Source: Moraxella equi
GTDB lineage: Bacteria; Pseudomonadota; Gammaproteobacteria; Pseudomonadales; Moraxellaceae
DNA length: 34,860 bases
Assembly: GCF_002027555.1 (NCBI RefSeq)
Contig: NZ_MXAP01000127.1
Span: 4,892-39,751, forward strand
Direction of reading: 5' to 3'
Below the pieces are notes generated by a model. That model was not told the DNA's origin. It made no database searches and saw nothing but the letters and a program-made list of their open reading frames with translations. Position 1 is the first letter of the stretch. Every line of letters starts with the position of its first letter. Positions 1-8,224 of the stretch are shown piece after piece. The translations under genes and the position numbers were made by a program.

Positions 1-35
1 GGTGTGATTGTGCTTTTGCTGATGCCGAGCGAAAT

Positions 36-74
36 AAAACCGCCTAATTTTTGAGATAAATTAAGCGGTTTTTT
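36..74. terminator. Terminator closing the com-methylase operon
   Basis: Arms 36-50 and 58-72 pair over 15 positions with one mismatch around a 7-nt loop (core AACCGC/GCGGTT). T runs lie on both sides, so it can work in both directions. It lies 37 bp beyond the methyltransferase stop on the minus strand. Its stem resembles the terminator at 34015-34049 at the other end of the phage. Confidence 0.8.
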
Positions 75-110
75 ATTGCAAATTACGCAATACGGTTTCT
101 ACCTGCGGTC

Positions 111-977
111 TTAAATTTTAAACACCATATTATCTTCATATTTTGAGCTGTTATTGACATGAGCCGTAAAAGATAATTTTTCAAAATCCCCCACACGTTT
201 CCATGTCTCAGGTTCATGTGTCTTGACATAATCCAAATACGACAAAAACTCGCTTTTGGTACTGCTAAAAAACAAATACGGCGGTCGCACCCACTTCATC
301 AGCTTTAAAAACTGTACCATACCAAAATATTCACCCAAGCCATAGGCTTCTTGCTTGGTGCGTAGGTAGGGTGGGTCTAGGATAAACAGTGTTTTATCTT
401 GATGATAAAACTTAGGCATCAAGATTTCAAAGTTCTCCGACACAATTTCCAAGCCGTCCAAATAGCCGTCCGCAGTCGGATAGTCGCTTCTGCGAATGGT
501 GTTATAAAACTCGTGCTTGGGCAACTCGTCAATATGGCTAATTTGGTTGCCACTAAACAATAACCAAGTAGAAACGCTATGGCAGTCCACAAAGCCGTCA
601 AAGTTTTGGATAATTTCCAGCAACTTTTGCTTGGTAGGTTCGTCAATGCGTTTGGCTCGTGGCAACGGCTCTAAAATGGCATAAAGCTGTTGTCGTAAGC
701 GGTTGGTGTCACAGAGGTGATAAAGTCTTTGGCTAAAATTATCAAAGTCATTATAGATAACCCTTGCCTTTGGTTTTAGGTATTTGGCGTTGTGGGCAAG
801 CAGTCCACTACCACCGAATACATCTATAATCGTCCACCCTTGACCGTCATCAGGCACGATGCGGTCAAGGGTGTTACGAAAGACTTGGATAATTTGCCGT
901 TTTTGCCCGATAAAGGGCAAGGGGGCGGTGCTGTGGGGTTTATTGTGTTGATTGGATTTCGCCACAAGTTTCTCCAT
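111..977 (-). CDS. D12-class DNA N6-adenine methyltransferase
   Basis: A 288-aa protein predicted to transfer a methyl group from S-adenosylmethionine to adenine N6 in DNA. It shows the D12-class N-terminal motif PLPFIGQKR (residues 19-27), the SAM-binding motif DVFGGSGL (52-59) and the catalytic DPPY (201-204). Length and motif order fit a solitary phage Dam-like enzyme. No restriction endonuclease is nearby. The gene overlaps the com-like gene by 38 bp and sits where Mu carries mom, so it probably protects phage DNA from host restriction late in infection. Its AUG (977-975) lies in a predicted RNA hairpin (962-994), which suggests Com-controlled translation. Recognition sequence unknown. 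Confidence 0.88.
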   Translation of the reverse strand: MEKLVAKSNQHNKPHSTAPLPFIGQKRQIIQVFRNTLDRIVPDDGQGWTIIDVFGGSGLLAHNAKYLKPKARVIYNDFDNFSQRLYHLCDTNRLRQQLYAILEPLPRAKRIDEPTKQKLLEIIQNFDGFVDCHSVSTWLLFSGNQISHIDELPKHEFYNTIRRSDYPTADGYLDGLEIVSENFEILMPKFYHQDKTLFILDPPYLRTKQEAYGLGEYFGMVQFLKLMKWVRPPYLFFSSTKSEFLSYLDYVKTHEPETWKRVGDFEKLSFTAHVNNSSKYEDNMVFKI

Positions 978-1152
978 TTTTGGGAGTCTCGTGGACTTCT
1001 GGCAGGACGCTGATGGCGTTCAAGGGATTTTGGCTTAAAGTAGCTTGATAATTGTTGATTGCCTTACATCTTGGACATTTGACCTGCAAACGGTCAAAGT
1101 TTGCGATTTTAAGTAACTTTTTGTGGCAAGATTGACAAGCGATAAAGTTCAT
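940..1152 (-). CDS. com: Com-like zinc-finger translational regulator
   Basis: About 70 aa from the chosen start. It has a four-cysteine finger, CQSC near the N-terminus and CPRC about 20 residues later, with the Com-type stretch LLKIANFDRLQVKCPRC between and around them. Mu Com binds mom mRNA and opens a hairpin that hides the mom start; here the same position is followed by an adenine methyltransferase. The frame is open up to 1308, but that ATG overlaps the predicted -10 (1307-1312), so transcripts probably begin inside that extension. I therefore prefer the ATG at 1152, which has AGG six bases upstream; the ATG at 1182 (80 aa) is an alternative. Family assignment is good, the start is uncertain. 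Confidence 0.78.
   Translation of the reverse strand: MNFIACQSCHKKLLKIANFDRLQVKCPRCKAINNYQATLSQNPLNAISVLPEVHETPKNGETCGEIQSTQ
962..994 (-). promoter_or_regulatory. RNA hairpin over the methyltransferase start codon
   Basis: In minus-strand RNA, CCACGAG (994-988) pairs with CUUGUGG (968-962) and CUCC (986-983) pairs with GGAG (975-972). They are separated by a small A/AAA internal loop. The 7-nt terminal loop holds A and U of the AUG, whose G is paired. Mu mom is controlled by a comparable hairpin opened by Com. Confidence 0.55.
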
Positions 1153-1205
1153 AAATAACCTATTTAAATTTTGCAATGGCATTGCATTTTTGATAGAATA
1201 ATCAG

Positions 1206-1221
1206 CGTTGTGTACACAACG
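1206..1221. promoter_or_regulatory. 16-bp perfect palindrome in the com leader
   Basis: CGTTGTGTACACAACG is a perfect dyad with no spacer, about 55 bp before the preferred com start and about 80 bp after the predicted start site. It could be a DNA operator, or an RNA hairpin with a GUAC loop and 6-bp stem. Confidence 0.5.
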
Positions 1222-1306
1222 GCTGGGCTTTGCTTTTGACAGCTTGCTTGTCAGAAGGTCGGTGTATTGTTCCACCAATGCACCGCCCCCAGTTTTTAAG
1301 TCGCCC

Positions 1307-1351
1307 ATTTTACCGACTGTCTTTCAAATGGTCTTTTAACCCATTTTAAAG
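1307..1351 (-). promoter_or_regulatory. Late promoter before com (Pmom-like)
   Basis: Reading leftward, the element CTTTAAAA-TGG-GTTAAAAGAC (1351-1331) is followed after 18 bp by TAAAAT (1312-1307). There is no good -35 box, as expected of an activator-dependent promoter. The same element occurs at 8188, 18158 and 25658. The predicted start site is near 1300. Confidence 0.7.
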
Positions 1352-1352
1352 A

Positions 1353-3764
1353 TTAGCCCGCCGCCACTTCTATGCTGTGCCGTTGCCAGCTTGTCAGTCC
1401 GTCTTTAACCGCCCAAAGTTCCACTTTTATCATAACCGCATTGTCCAAATTTACCACCAATTTTGTCTCATCATTACTTGGATTATCAGCAACAATATCC
1501 AATGAAAAGTCTGTGATACCGCTCTTTTGCACCACCCTTTGATATGAGCCATTGGCAGATGTTTTCTTTGAGATGATTAGACTGACCATTGCCCCTGTTT
1601 CAGGTTCTTGATGTGGGGCGGTTTGGTCTAAAATGGCGGTGTTTTGGCTGATTTTGTTGCGTCCTACCCACGAGATTTTGTTTAGAGCTTGGATTTGATT
1701 AGGGTAAGACAGCCCATTGATTTGCACATTGGCAGGGGCAAAGGGGCGAGCGTGGCGGTTGTCAATCAAAAGCGAATTTGCAGTCGCTTTTGATAAATCC
1801 AGCGTGCCTTGTGAAGTTTGCGACAGTAGTTTAACTGTCAGCGTTTGCCCTACCTTGACCGCCTTTTCTGCCACCAACGCCACATCGTCATAAAACCAAA
1901 TCGCTGAATTTTCATCGTGGGCGGTTGGCACGGTGTCCATACAGCCCCGTTTAACGCTGATTTGGCGGTTGTCAAAATTAATGGCTTGGATTTGTACGAT
2001 TTCATCATTCAACAAGGCACATTGTCCAATACTCATCACGCCAATAGTATCAAGGGTTAGCGTGGTAATTTGACTGGTCTGATGAACCGCATTTTGCACC
2101 ATACCACGACTGACAAATTGCCCTTGCCCTACGTACTGCTCGCTTGGCTCGCCTGTGGTTTTTGCCCACATTTCAAAGCCTTGTTGCAAAGAATTGGGGC
2201 GTTCTGCCAGCACAAGGGCATAGCCATCCGAATTTAGGGCGAGCTGTTCAGGGCTAAATACTTCCAATAAATGCGGATAAGGTAACTGCCAAAGCCGTGC
2301 ATTGACAATCGGTTCTGGGCTAAGGCTTGGCTGTATCCATAGGCTTGGTTGAACTTGGCTATAAGTGGTGCGTGGCAAACCAAACACATCTTGGACGGCG
2401 GTTACCGTGATTTCGCCATTGGTCAGCGTGCCGTGTTCTACACGCACCGCACGCATCATCATACGCTCAATGCCCCTTTGGGGGATTTTGAGTACAAAAG
2501 CAGACGCAGGTTGTAAGGCATAGGCTCGTCTGTCCAGCACGATTTTAAACTTTTTAAGGTGCGATTGGATAATTTTCATATCACGACTGGCGACACGCCC
2601 TGCCAAATCGCTCGTTGGCAGTCCGACATAGGTTTTGTTTTGTAAAATTATGCCGTCTCGCTGAATGCTGGCAAGATTTTCCGTTCGCACAGTGCGAGTT
2701 TCATTGCTCACAGGGTCTGTATAACTGACAACAAGCTGATTTGTTACTAAGTCATTGGATGAGTTGTTGTCTTCTTCTATGCGGAGCATACCTGTGCTGT
2801 AGTCAAAACTTGGCAAGCTGTCAGGGCTATCGCTTTCACGAATAAGCACGAGTTTCCAAAGCCCTGTGGTGCGGTCAATCATCAACGCACCGCCAATGTG
2901 GTCAAGGATTTGCTGGATAAATTGTTTTAAGGTGTCTTGGCGTTTCCACGCAATGCACATTCCAAATTTCTCATCGTACAAAATATCAGCACACTCTTTA
3001 AAACTATCCAAGTCAAGCTGTCCAATGTCTGTACCACGCCCCCAGTCTTCGTTGGTTTGAGCTTCAAAGATGATGTGGGCAGGGTTCATCGCCTTAATTT
3101 GCCCACCTTTGTCATCGTTCAGCCAAATCGTTGCTTTTTCATTATACCACTCGCATTCTGTACGGCGGACACGAAACGCCCACGCCTTTGGATAAGGCGA
3201 GCCTGAACATACCATACCATCAAAAAAGAATGTTACCACCCCACGATAAGCAGGGACTGGACTGTTATACATTTGTTGCAACTGGGGGAGTGGTCGTTGG
3301 TCGCTCGCCCCTTTCATGATGATGAGCGTGCCATCAATGCCCCCTTCTTTGTCATCTCCGCCAAACAAATCGGGCTTGTGAATGCGAATGTGACTCTGGT
3401 TGGCACTACCGCCAACCCCTTGCCATGCCACACGGTCGCCAACTTTGATTTGTAAAAGCTCGTCCATTGCCATGCACAGCCCCATGTGAAGCGACATCAA
3501 GTAGCGATGTCCCACCGTTTGGCGTTTTGAGCCGAACAACCCTTTTTGCTTTTTGACAATCGGACTGGTGCGATAATTACCTGCCCCAATCACACACCAA
3601 TCCGTCAGCCATACATCGCCAAAGACAACCATGCGTGGCGTGCCATCATCAATCGTAGGAAATTTAATGTCATCAAAAGCAGACGGCTTGGCTTGGGGTG
3701 GCTTGGGTTGTAGTAGATAGCTGATGACCAGCGATGCGACAAATAAAGCAACTTGTACCCACAT
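1353..3764 (-). CDS. Tail tip / host-specificity protein (J/TipJ-like)
   Basis: An 803-aa protein at the end of the tail module, immediately after the DUF2163 gene. The N-terminus (about residues 1-20) is hydrophobic and followed by a proline-rich stretch, as in tip proteins of B3-like phages. The segment around GHRYLMSLHMGLCMAMDELLQ and later beta-rich repeats fit the large tail-tip proteins of non-contractile phages. It probably forms the distal tip that contacts the cell surface. It is the last structural gene before the com promoter. The assignment rests on position, size and general resemblance; no catalytic motif was recognised. Confidence 0.7.
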   Translation of the reverse strand: MWVQVALFVASLVISYLLQPKPPQAKPSAFDDIKFPTIDDGTPRMVVFGDVWLTDWCVIGAGNYRTSPIVKKQKGLFGSKRQTVGHRYLMSLHMGLCMAMDELLQIKVGDRVAWQGVGGSANQSHIRIHKPDLFGGDDKEGGIDGTLIIMKGASDQRPLPQLQQMYNSPVPAYRGVVTFFFDGMVCSGSPYPKAWAFRVRRTECEWYNEKATIWLNDDKGGQIKAMNPAHIIFEAQTNEDWGRGTDIGQLDLDSFKECADILYDEKFGMCIAWKRQDTLKQFIQQILDHIGGALMIDRTTGLWKLVLIRESDSPDSLPSFDYSTGMLRIEEDNNSSNDLVTNQLVVSYTDPVSNETRTVRTENLASIQRDGIILQNKTYVGLPTSDLAGRVASRDMKIIQSHLKKFKIVLDRRAYALQPASAFVLKIPQRGIERMMMRAVRVEHGTLTNGEITVTAVQDVFGLPRTTYSQVQPSLWIQPSLSPEPIVNARLWQLPYPHLLEVFSPEQLALNSDGYALVLAERPNSLQQGFEMWAKTTGEPSEQYVGQGQFVSRGMVQNAVHQTSQITTLTLDTIGVMSIGQCALLNDEIVQIQAINFDNRQISVKRGCMDTVPTAHDENSAIWFYDDVALVAEKAVKVGQTLTVKLLSQTSQGTLDLSKATANSLLIDNRHARPFAPANVQINGLSYPNQIQALNKISWVGRNKISQNTAILDQTAPHQEPETGAMVSLIISKKTSANGSYQRVVQKSGITDFSLDIVADNPSNDETKLVVNLDNAVMIKVELWAVKDGLTSWQRHSIEVAAG

Positions 3765-3776
3765 TATTTTATACTC

Positions 3777-4616
3777 CTAAAAAATTGGCGTGCCGTCAAA
3801 GGGCGACTTATGGGGCATATGCGGACTACCGCCATAATTGTCCGAATTGGCAAATTTATGGATACAGGTGTTAAAAGTGCGGTTGCACCCTGCAAAGACT
3901 TTGACCGTCTGCCCAACCGCCAAGCCCTGCACACCGCCAAACAGTTGCAAGCGGTTGCCAATTTGCCGTTCAATGCCCCGTTGCTCTGTGCCGTATTCAG
4001 ACGACCATTCCATATAACCGCCTGTAAAATAGTCGTCTGCCGATTTATCACTTGGCAACGCTACTTCAATGCCCAAACCGTCTACCGCCACGACCGCCAC
4101 TTCACTCATAAATGCCCGCCTGTCTAGGTTGCACCCCTTGCCGTAGAGCTGATGAGAGCATAGCTTACTCCAAGTTTTTCTAAGCCCTGTGCGTTCCAAT
4201 GACACAGACAAATTTTGGCATTGCACTTGGGCGGTAAAGTCACCCACAAATTTCACACCCACCACAAAGCCTTTCCAAACTGCCAAATACGCCCCTTGTT
4301 CGGTGCTTGTAAGTTCTGGATAATGCAAATCAAAAATCGTCAAATTGACCGCCTGAGCAGGGGCAAAATGGCGGTACATCAAAGCCAAATCCGAACTGGC
4401 AGGAACGGTTAAAGTCAATAAATCCGCCCCACTGTCCTGCGTTTGCCGAATGCCATCATCTTTAATCCCACCCAAAAGCGAGACAAAAGTTATGCTATTA
4501 AACCGCACATCACGGTCAGCCGAAGTATAGCCCCACCGCAATGCTCCCCGTTGGAATTGGTATAGACGTATCGGCTGGGCGTTTTGTAGCGAAGTTTCAA
4601 AATTATAAAAGCTCAT
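3777..4616 (-). CDS. DUF2163 tail-tip assembly protein (BR0599-like)
   Basis: About 279 aa from the ATG at 4616; a TTG start at 4640 would add eight residues and overlap the upstream gene. The series LYQFQRGALRWGYTSADRDV, then GADLLTLTVPASSDLALMYR, then CSHQLYGKGCNLDR is typical of DUF2163/phage_BR0599 proteins. These sit beside the tape measure and tip genes of B3-like phages and gene transfer agents. In gene transfer agents the family forms part of the tail hub. The downstream tip gene begins 12 bp later, so the two are co-transcribed. Family confident, exact structural role inferred. Confidence 0.8.
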   Translation of the reverse strand: MSFYNFETSLQNAQPIRLYQFQRGALRWGYTSADRDVRFNSITFVSLLGGIKDDGIRQTQDSGADLLTLTVPASSDLALMYRHFAPAQAVNLTIFDLHYPELTSTEQGAYLAVWKGFVVGVKFVGDFTAQVQCQNLSVSLERTGLRKTWSKLCSHQLYGKGCNLDRRAFMSEVAVVAVDGLGIEVALPSDKSADDYFTGGYMEWSSEYGTEQRGIERQIGNRLQLFGGVQGLAVGQTVKVFAGCNRTFNTCIHKFANSDNYGGSPHMPHKSPFDGTPIF

Positions 4617-4629
4617 TTTCTTACGCTCT

Positions 4630-6336
4630 TTATTCAACAATGCCCCTAAAAGTCATCTCTGCCGTTGATAGCCCTTGTATGTCATTGTGATGCACGATAT
4701 TGACGGTGTCGCTGTTAAGACGACAAAGGCTCATAAAGCTAATGCGTTTGACAAGATGTGGACTAATGCTGTTCAAAAACGGCTCATCAAGCGTTAATCG
4801 CTCTACCGTGCCAAGTTCTTCTGATAAGACAATTTTGCGATAAAATCGTTCGCCATTATGTAATTCAATCTGCACAAATTGCCGTCCGTTTTGCCTTTGC
4901 CCAAATTTTGTGTAACCACAATTTGCGACTTCTAGACGAGTGCCTGATATGGCTTTGATAAGCTGTAAATCATCGCTAAAAGTCGGCAACCACACCGCTT
5001 TTTGTCGTCCATTAAGTAAATTCAGCCACGCATAAAAAGTAGCGTGCTGTTCACTCCCCACCAAAAACCAACGGTACTGGAATAATGAAAAACTGGCGTT
5101 GGCACTGTCCACAAGCAAAGGACGACCTGACAAATTGTCCAGTTGTTGTTGCAAGCGTTCGTAAGAATGGGTCAAGTTGTCCACTTCGTTGGGGGCAATG
5201 GATAAAACAGGGTTGCCCCTAAATGTGTCAGGCTTGACAGGGTCTGGCAGGTTCACACCGTCCACCGCTTGTAGGCTGACCGCCGTTTGCATTACTTGAC
5301 TGCTGTGCTTAGTCAATCTTGGCAAGCCATTTAATTGGGCAGACAGAGCAGGGAAAATCTGCGTGCCACGCTCCCAAGCGTGTTGCAATGGGCGTTTTAA
5401 AATGATTTGATCGTCATTGACCGCTCCCACTTCGCCCACTTCATAAGAAAATGCGTCTTTGATAAGCATAATGTATTGAAAATTGCCATAAGGAATTTGG
5501 GTGGTATCGCAAAGAATGACACGGCTTTGACTGTTAATTTTTGTCGTCAAATAGGCTTGATGAAACCACATCGGCACAACAAAATTTTTACTCGCCCAAG
5601 CGGTCATTGCTAAGTCAAACAGCGTGCGTTCTTGACCGTATAGCAATAAATTCACATCAAGCGTTTGGCGTGGGGCAAGGCGTAAGCTACGGCGTTGCTC
5701 GTGTCCTGTTTGGGATTGCAAAATATCGGTGTGCCACGCTAGGCTCTCATTCACGCCCTTATCCCAGTCAATGAGCCACGCAAAGCCGATGACCCTTTGA
5801 CCGCTCAGTTTGCTTGCTACTTGATAGGCGTTTTGGCTTACCTTGCCGACAAATCGCCACGCCAAATCCAAATTAAGCTGTGCGTCCCCGTCTGGTAAAA
5901 TATGCAGTTGCCACGACCGCTCTTCCAATGCCTGAAAAACTAAGGGTGGCAGGTCGTGGTTGTCAAAATACACACCTGCCGTCAAGCCATCAATGCGTTT
6001 TAAGTCAAGGGGTTCAAAATACGCATTCCACAGGGCAAAATTGATGACCTGCTTACTGGCAACCACGCCCAAATCGGCTTGCAAATTGTCAATATGAATA
6101 CGATGATAAAAATCGTCCACAAAGCTGTGAGCCACGACAAAATCAAGTGGTTTTGGGTGCGTGCTGACAGGAATGTTTGATGTGAGTGGGTGGGCGATGA
6201 TGTCGCTGACTCGGGTGTTTCGGGCGGTGCTGACTGGATACCATACTCCACCCACCGCCAAATCAAAGTCGCTCGTCAGGTATTCGTTTAGGGCGTGATT
6301 GGGCGACAGCGTTACCACATAGTCAATGTTTGCCAT
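4630..6336 (-). CDS. Tail protein, large, B3-like
   Basis: A 568-aa protein without recognised enzymatic motifs, between two smaller tail proteins and the DUF2163 gene. Its ATG overlaps the stop of the preceding gene (TAATG), which indicates translational coupling. The sequence is rich in beta-strand-like segments and aromatic residues, as expected of a tail hub or tip subunit. In gene order it matches the large protein between tape measure and DUF2163 in B3/D3112-type phages. Called a tail component from context and general similarity only. Confidence 0.6.
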   Translation of the reverse strand: MANIDYVVTLSPNHALNEYLTSDFDLAVGGVWYPVSTARNTRVSDIIAHPLTSNIPVSTHPKPLDFVVAHSFVDDFYHRIHIDNLQADLGVVASKQVINFALWNAYFEPLDLKRIDGLTAGVYFDNHDLPPLVFQALEERSWQLHILPDGDAQLNLDLAWRFVGKVSQNAYQVASKLSGQRVIGFAWLIDWDKGVNESLAWHTDILQSQTGHEQRRSLRLAPRQTLDVNLLLYGQERTLFDLAMTAWASKNFVVPMWFHQAYLTTKINSQSRVILCDTTQIPYGNFQYIMLIKDAFSYEVGEVGAVNDDQIILKRPLQHAWERGTQIFPALSAQLNGLPRLTKHSSQVMQTAVSLQAVDGVNLPDPVKPDTFRGNPVLSIAPNEVDNLTHSYERLQQQLDNLSGRPLLVDSANASFSLFQYRWFLVGSEQHATFYAWLNLLNGRQKAVWLPTFSDDLQLIKAISGTRLEVANCGYTKFGQRQNGRQFVQIELHNGERFYRKIVLSEELGTVERLTLDEPFLNSISPHLVKRISFMSLCRLNSDTVNIVHHNDIQGLSTAEMTFRGIVE

Positions 6337-7280
6337 TACGCACCTTCATAACGAATTGCCCAGCCAAATGTCCCCGTATGGTCGAACGACCTGCCCGAGC
6401 CGTCCGTGCCGTCTCGCACGCTGATGTCTTTGCGATAGAACGGAAAAACAATCCAACGCTCATGCCCGAGTGTGATGATTTGCTCGGGTTCGTGGTTGTC
6501 AATGCGTAAAAAACGAGCGTTGGCAAATTGACAAATTAGACTCATTTTGTTTTCGGGGCGTTCAAGATAAACGTTATACGGCAATAGCGGACTATCTGCA
6601 AAATGAGCGGTGGGTAAGCGGTCAATGAGTGGCTCAAAACTGGCATAAGCACGGCTAGTGCCTGACGACCACAACACTCCGCCAATGCCATGACAAATGG
6701 TAGCATTTGACCAGTCATCACTCCAATTGCTTCTATTCCAAAAGGGGGCAAAAGCTGACGAGCTGTGCGTGCCACTACTGCCACCATATGTTTTGCCAAT
6801 ATAAACCGTTTCTGGCAGTCTAGACGAACTGGCTCGGTAATAGCACGCATTGGCAGACAGCCATAGCCCATTGCCCTGTGTACCTTTGATGAATAATGAT
6901 TTACCAAAGGTGAGATGGTAAAATCTATCTACATCAAACTTCATGACCAAATAGACTTCATCAACAAAGATAAATAAATGATAATTGGCAGGAAAAAAGC
7001 GTGGTGGGACGTTATAGCCTATCCCTGTTTGCCCCAGTCGTACACGGCTAGACGGATTGACAAGCTCCGTGCCGATTTTGCCTGTGCCACCTGTGAGCGT
7101 GATGCCCTGATGTTGCCCCCAAAAACTACTTTCTACTTGCTCTTTAACCGAGATTTTTACAAACAAGTTGTCTTTGCTTAAAATCTCATCTCGCCAAGTC
7201 CAGCCATGAGCTTGACATTTTTCTACAAGTACATCAGTAAGATTTTGAAAGCTGGTGCAAAGCCCTGAATAATATGCCAT
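6336..7280 (-). CDS. Tail protein, paralogue of its upstream neighbour
   Basis: A 314-aa protein following another tail gene by 10 bp. It weakly resembles that neighbour along its length. Both begin with a segment on a tryptophan-containing domain (HGWTWRDEIL here, SGDWQLLREDI there), have a central FYHLTFGKSL / HFYIGKFLP segment, and end with a GHERWIVFP / GDEWVVLQD segment. The middle is rich in Gly, Ser and Trp. It is probably a structural tail-tip or adhesin-like subunit. Its stop overlaps the next start (TAATG). Function inferred from position. Confidence 0.55.
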   Translation of the reverse strand: MAYYSGLCTSFQNLTDVLVEKCQAHGWTWRDEILSKDNLFVKISVKEQVESSFWGQHQGITLTGGTGKIGTELVNPSSRVRLGQTGIGYNVPPRFFPANYHLFIFVDEVYLVMKFDVDRFYHLTFGKSLFIKGTQGNGLWLSANACYYRASSSRLPETVYIGKTYGGSSGTHSSSAFAPFWNRSNWSDDWSNATICHGIGGVLWSSGTSRAYASFEPLIDRLPTAHFADSPLLPYNVYLERPENKMSLICQFANARFLRIDNHEPEQIITLGHERWIVFPFYRKDISVRDGTDGSGRSFDHTGTFGWAIRYEGA

Positions 7281-7290
7281 ATTTACCCCC

Positions 7291-8124
7291 TTATTTATCC
7301 ATTTTTAACGCAATATAATCATTAAAGCCCGTCCGCCCTACATCTTGCAACACCACCCATTCATCACCGCAGGTATTTTCAGTTACATTGTCAAAGCCAC
7401 TGACAAATCGCACGCCGTCCAGCTCGCCATAAATACCATCTTTATCGGTCAAAATAATCGGCATGAGTGGATAAATGCCATTGGTGTCCCTAATTTGCCG
7501 ACTGCTCGCCAATGCTGATGAATTGTAGGGGTAGCACTCAGGCTGTGTATACACGCCTGTATTAAACCGCATGGCAAAATTTCGGCGGTCGCCTTTGTAG
7601 GGCATACTGTGCGATGTGTCTGAAAAACGAGTGGTGGGCGTGCCATTAAGCATTCCTGCACACACGACTGGGTACGGATATTGCGATGGGCGAGCATAGG
7701 GCAAAAATTTGCCAATATAAAAATGCTCATACACAGGCGTGCCAACTTTCATACAGCATGCTATGCGTTGGGGATTGACGGTGAGCCAATAATCAATGCG
7801 TTGGTTGTGAGCAGGGACACCGCTAATCTTAGCGGACGGTTGATTGTCAAAGGGATTGGACGGCACATAGCCTGTAAAAGTCGCCACCGCCAAATTATAA
7901 TAATCGGCTTGTGGGTTTTGATAAGTACGCACACCAACAAAAATTTCTTCTTTTTGACTATACCCACGCCCCTTTAAAATAATTTCGTGATTGTCGGTAC
8001 TGATGTCTTCTCGCAATAACTGCCAATCGCCTGACCGTAAAGCTAAGTCTTTGATTTTTTGGAGCATTTGATAGTGGGCAGGTTTACCGTCTTGGGCGGT
8101 TACAAAACCGATGTCGTGTGGCAT
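7291..8124 (-). CDS. Tail protein, first gene of the tail-tip unit
   Basis: About 277 aa from the ATG at 8124. An in-frame ATG at 8148 directly follows the T run of a terminator hairpin and has no ribosome-binding site, whereas AATAGG lies upstream of 8124. The protein is probably a structural tail component related to the next gene. It has no signal peptide and no enzymatic motif. It is the first gene after the late promoter at 8164-8208, so it heads a unit that runs through the tail tip gene. The specific role is unknown. Confidence 0.6.
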   Translation of the reverse strand: MPHDIGFVTAQDGKPAHYQMLQKIKDLALRSGDWQLLREDISTDNHEIILKGRGYSQKEEIFVGVRTYQNPQADYYNLAVATFTGYVPSNPFDNQPSAKISGVPAHNQRIDYWLTVNPQRIACCMKVGTPVYEHFYIGKFLPYARPSQYPYPVVCAGMLNGTPTTRFSDTSHSMPYKGDRRNFAMRFNTGVYTQPECYPYNSSALASSRQIRDTNGIYPLMPIILTDKDGIYGELDGVRFVSGFDNVTENTCGDEWVVLQDVGRTGFNDYIALKMDK

Positions 8125-8148
8125 TTTGATTGACCTATTTTTAATCAT

Positions 8149-8182
8149 AAAAAAACTTAGGCTATCATAACCTAAGTTTTTT
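8149..8182 (-). terminator. Terminator after the tape measure, overlapping a late promoter
   Basis: Arms 8153-8161 and 8171-8179 (AAACTTAGG/CCTAAGTTT) are a perfect 9-bp stem with a 9-nt loop. On the minus strand a run of seven Ts follows. The -10 hexamer of the next late promoter lies in the loop, so RNA started there lacks the 5' arm. Confidence 0.75.
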
Positions 8183-8208
8183 AAACCGTCTTTTAACCCA
8201 TTTTAAAG
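8164..8208 (-). promoter_or_regulatory. Late promoter before tail-tip genes (PP-like)
   Basis: Leftward, CTTTAAAA-TGG-GTTAAAAGAC (8208-8188) is followed by 18 bp and TATGAT (8169-8164), five of six matches to TATAAT. The predicted start is near 8157, within the 3' arm of the terminator hairpin. The 21-bp element is identical to the copy at 1331-1351. Confidence 0.75.
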
Positions 8209-8224
8209 CTATTTTATAGTCCGT

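Noticed and set aside
12..21. 10-bp direct repeat GCTTTTGCTG at 12-21 and 34688-34697 as attachment sites
   Set aside because: Mu-type insertion gives about 5-bp duplications outside the ends; this match is short, simple in composition and could be chance.
18..36. CTGATG followed by GAAA at the left edge, like a second hammerhead core
   Set aside because: The seventh core base is C, not A, no stem I complement with a GUC is visible, and the sequence upstream is outside the window.
1765..1795. Hairpin around AAGCGA/TCGCTT in the tail tip gene
   Set aside because: Lies within clear coding sequence with no regulatory context.
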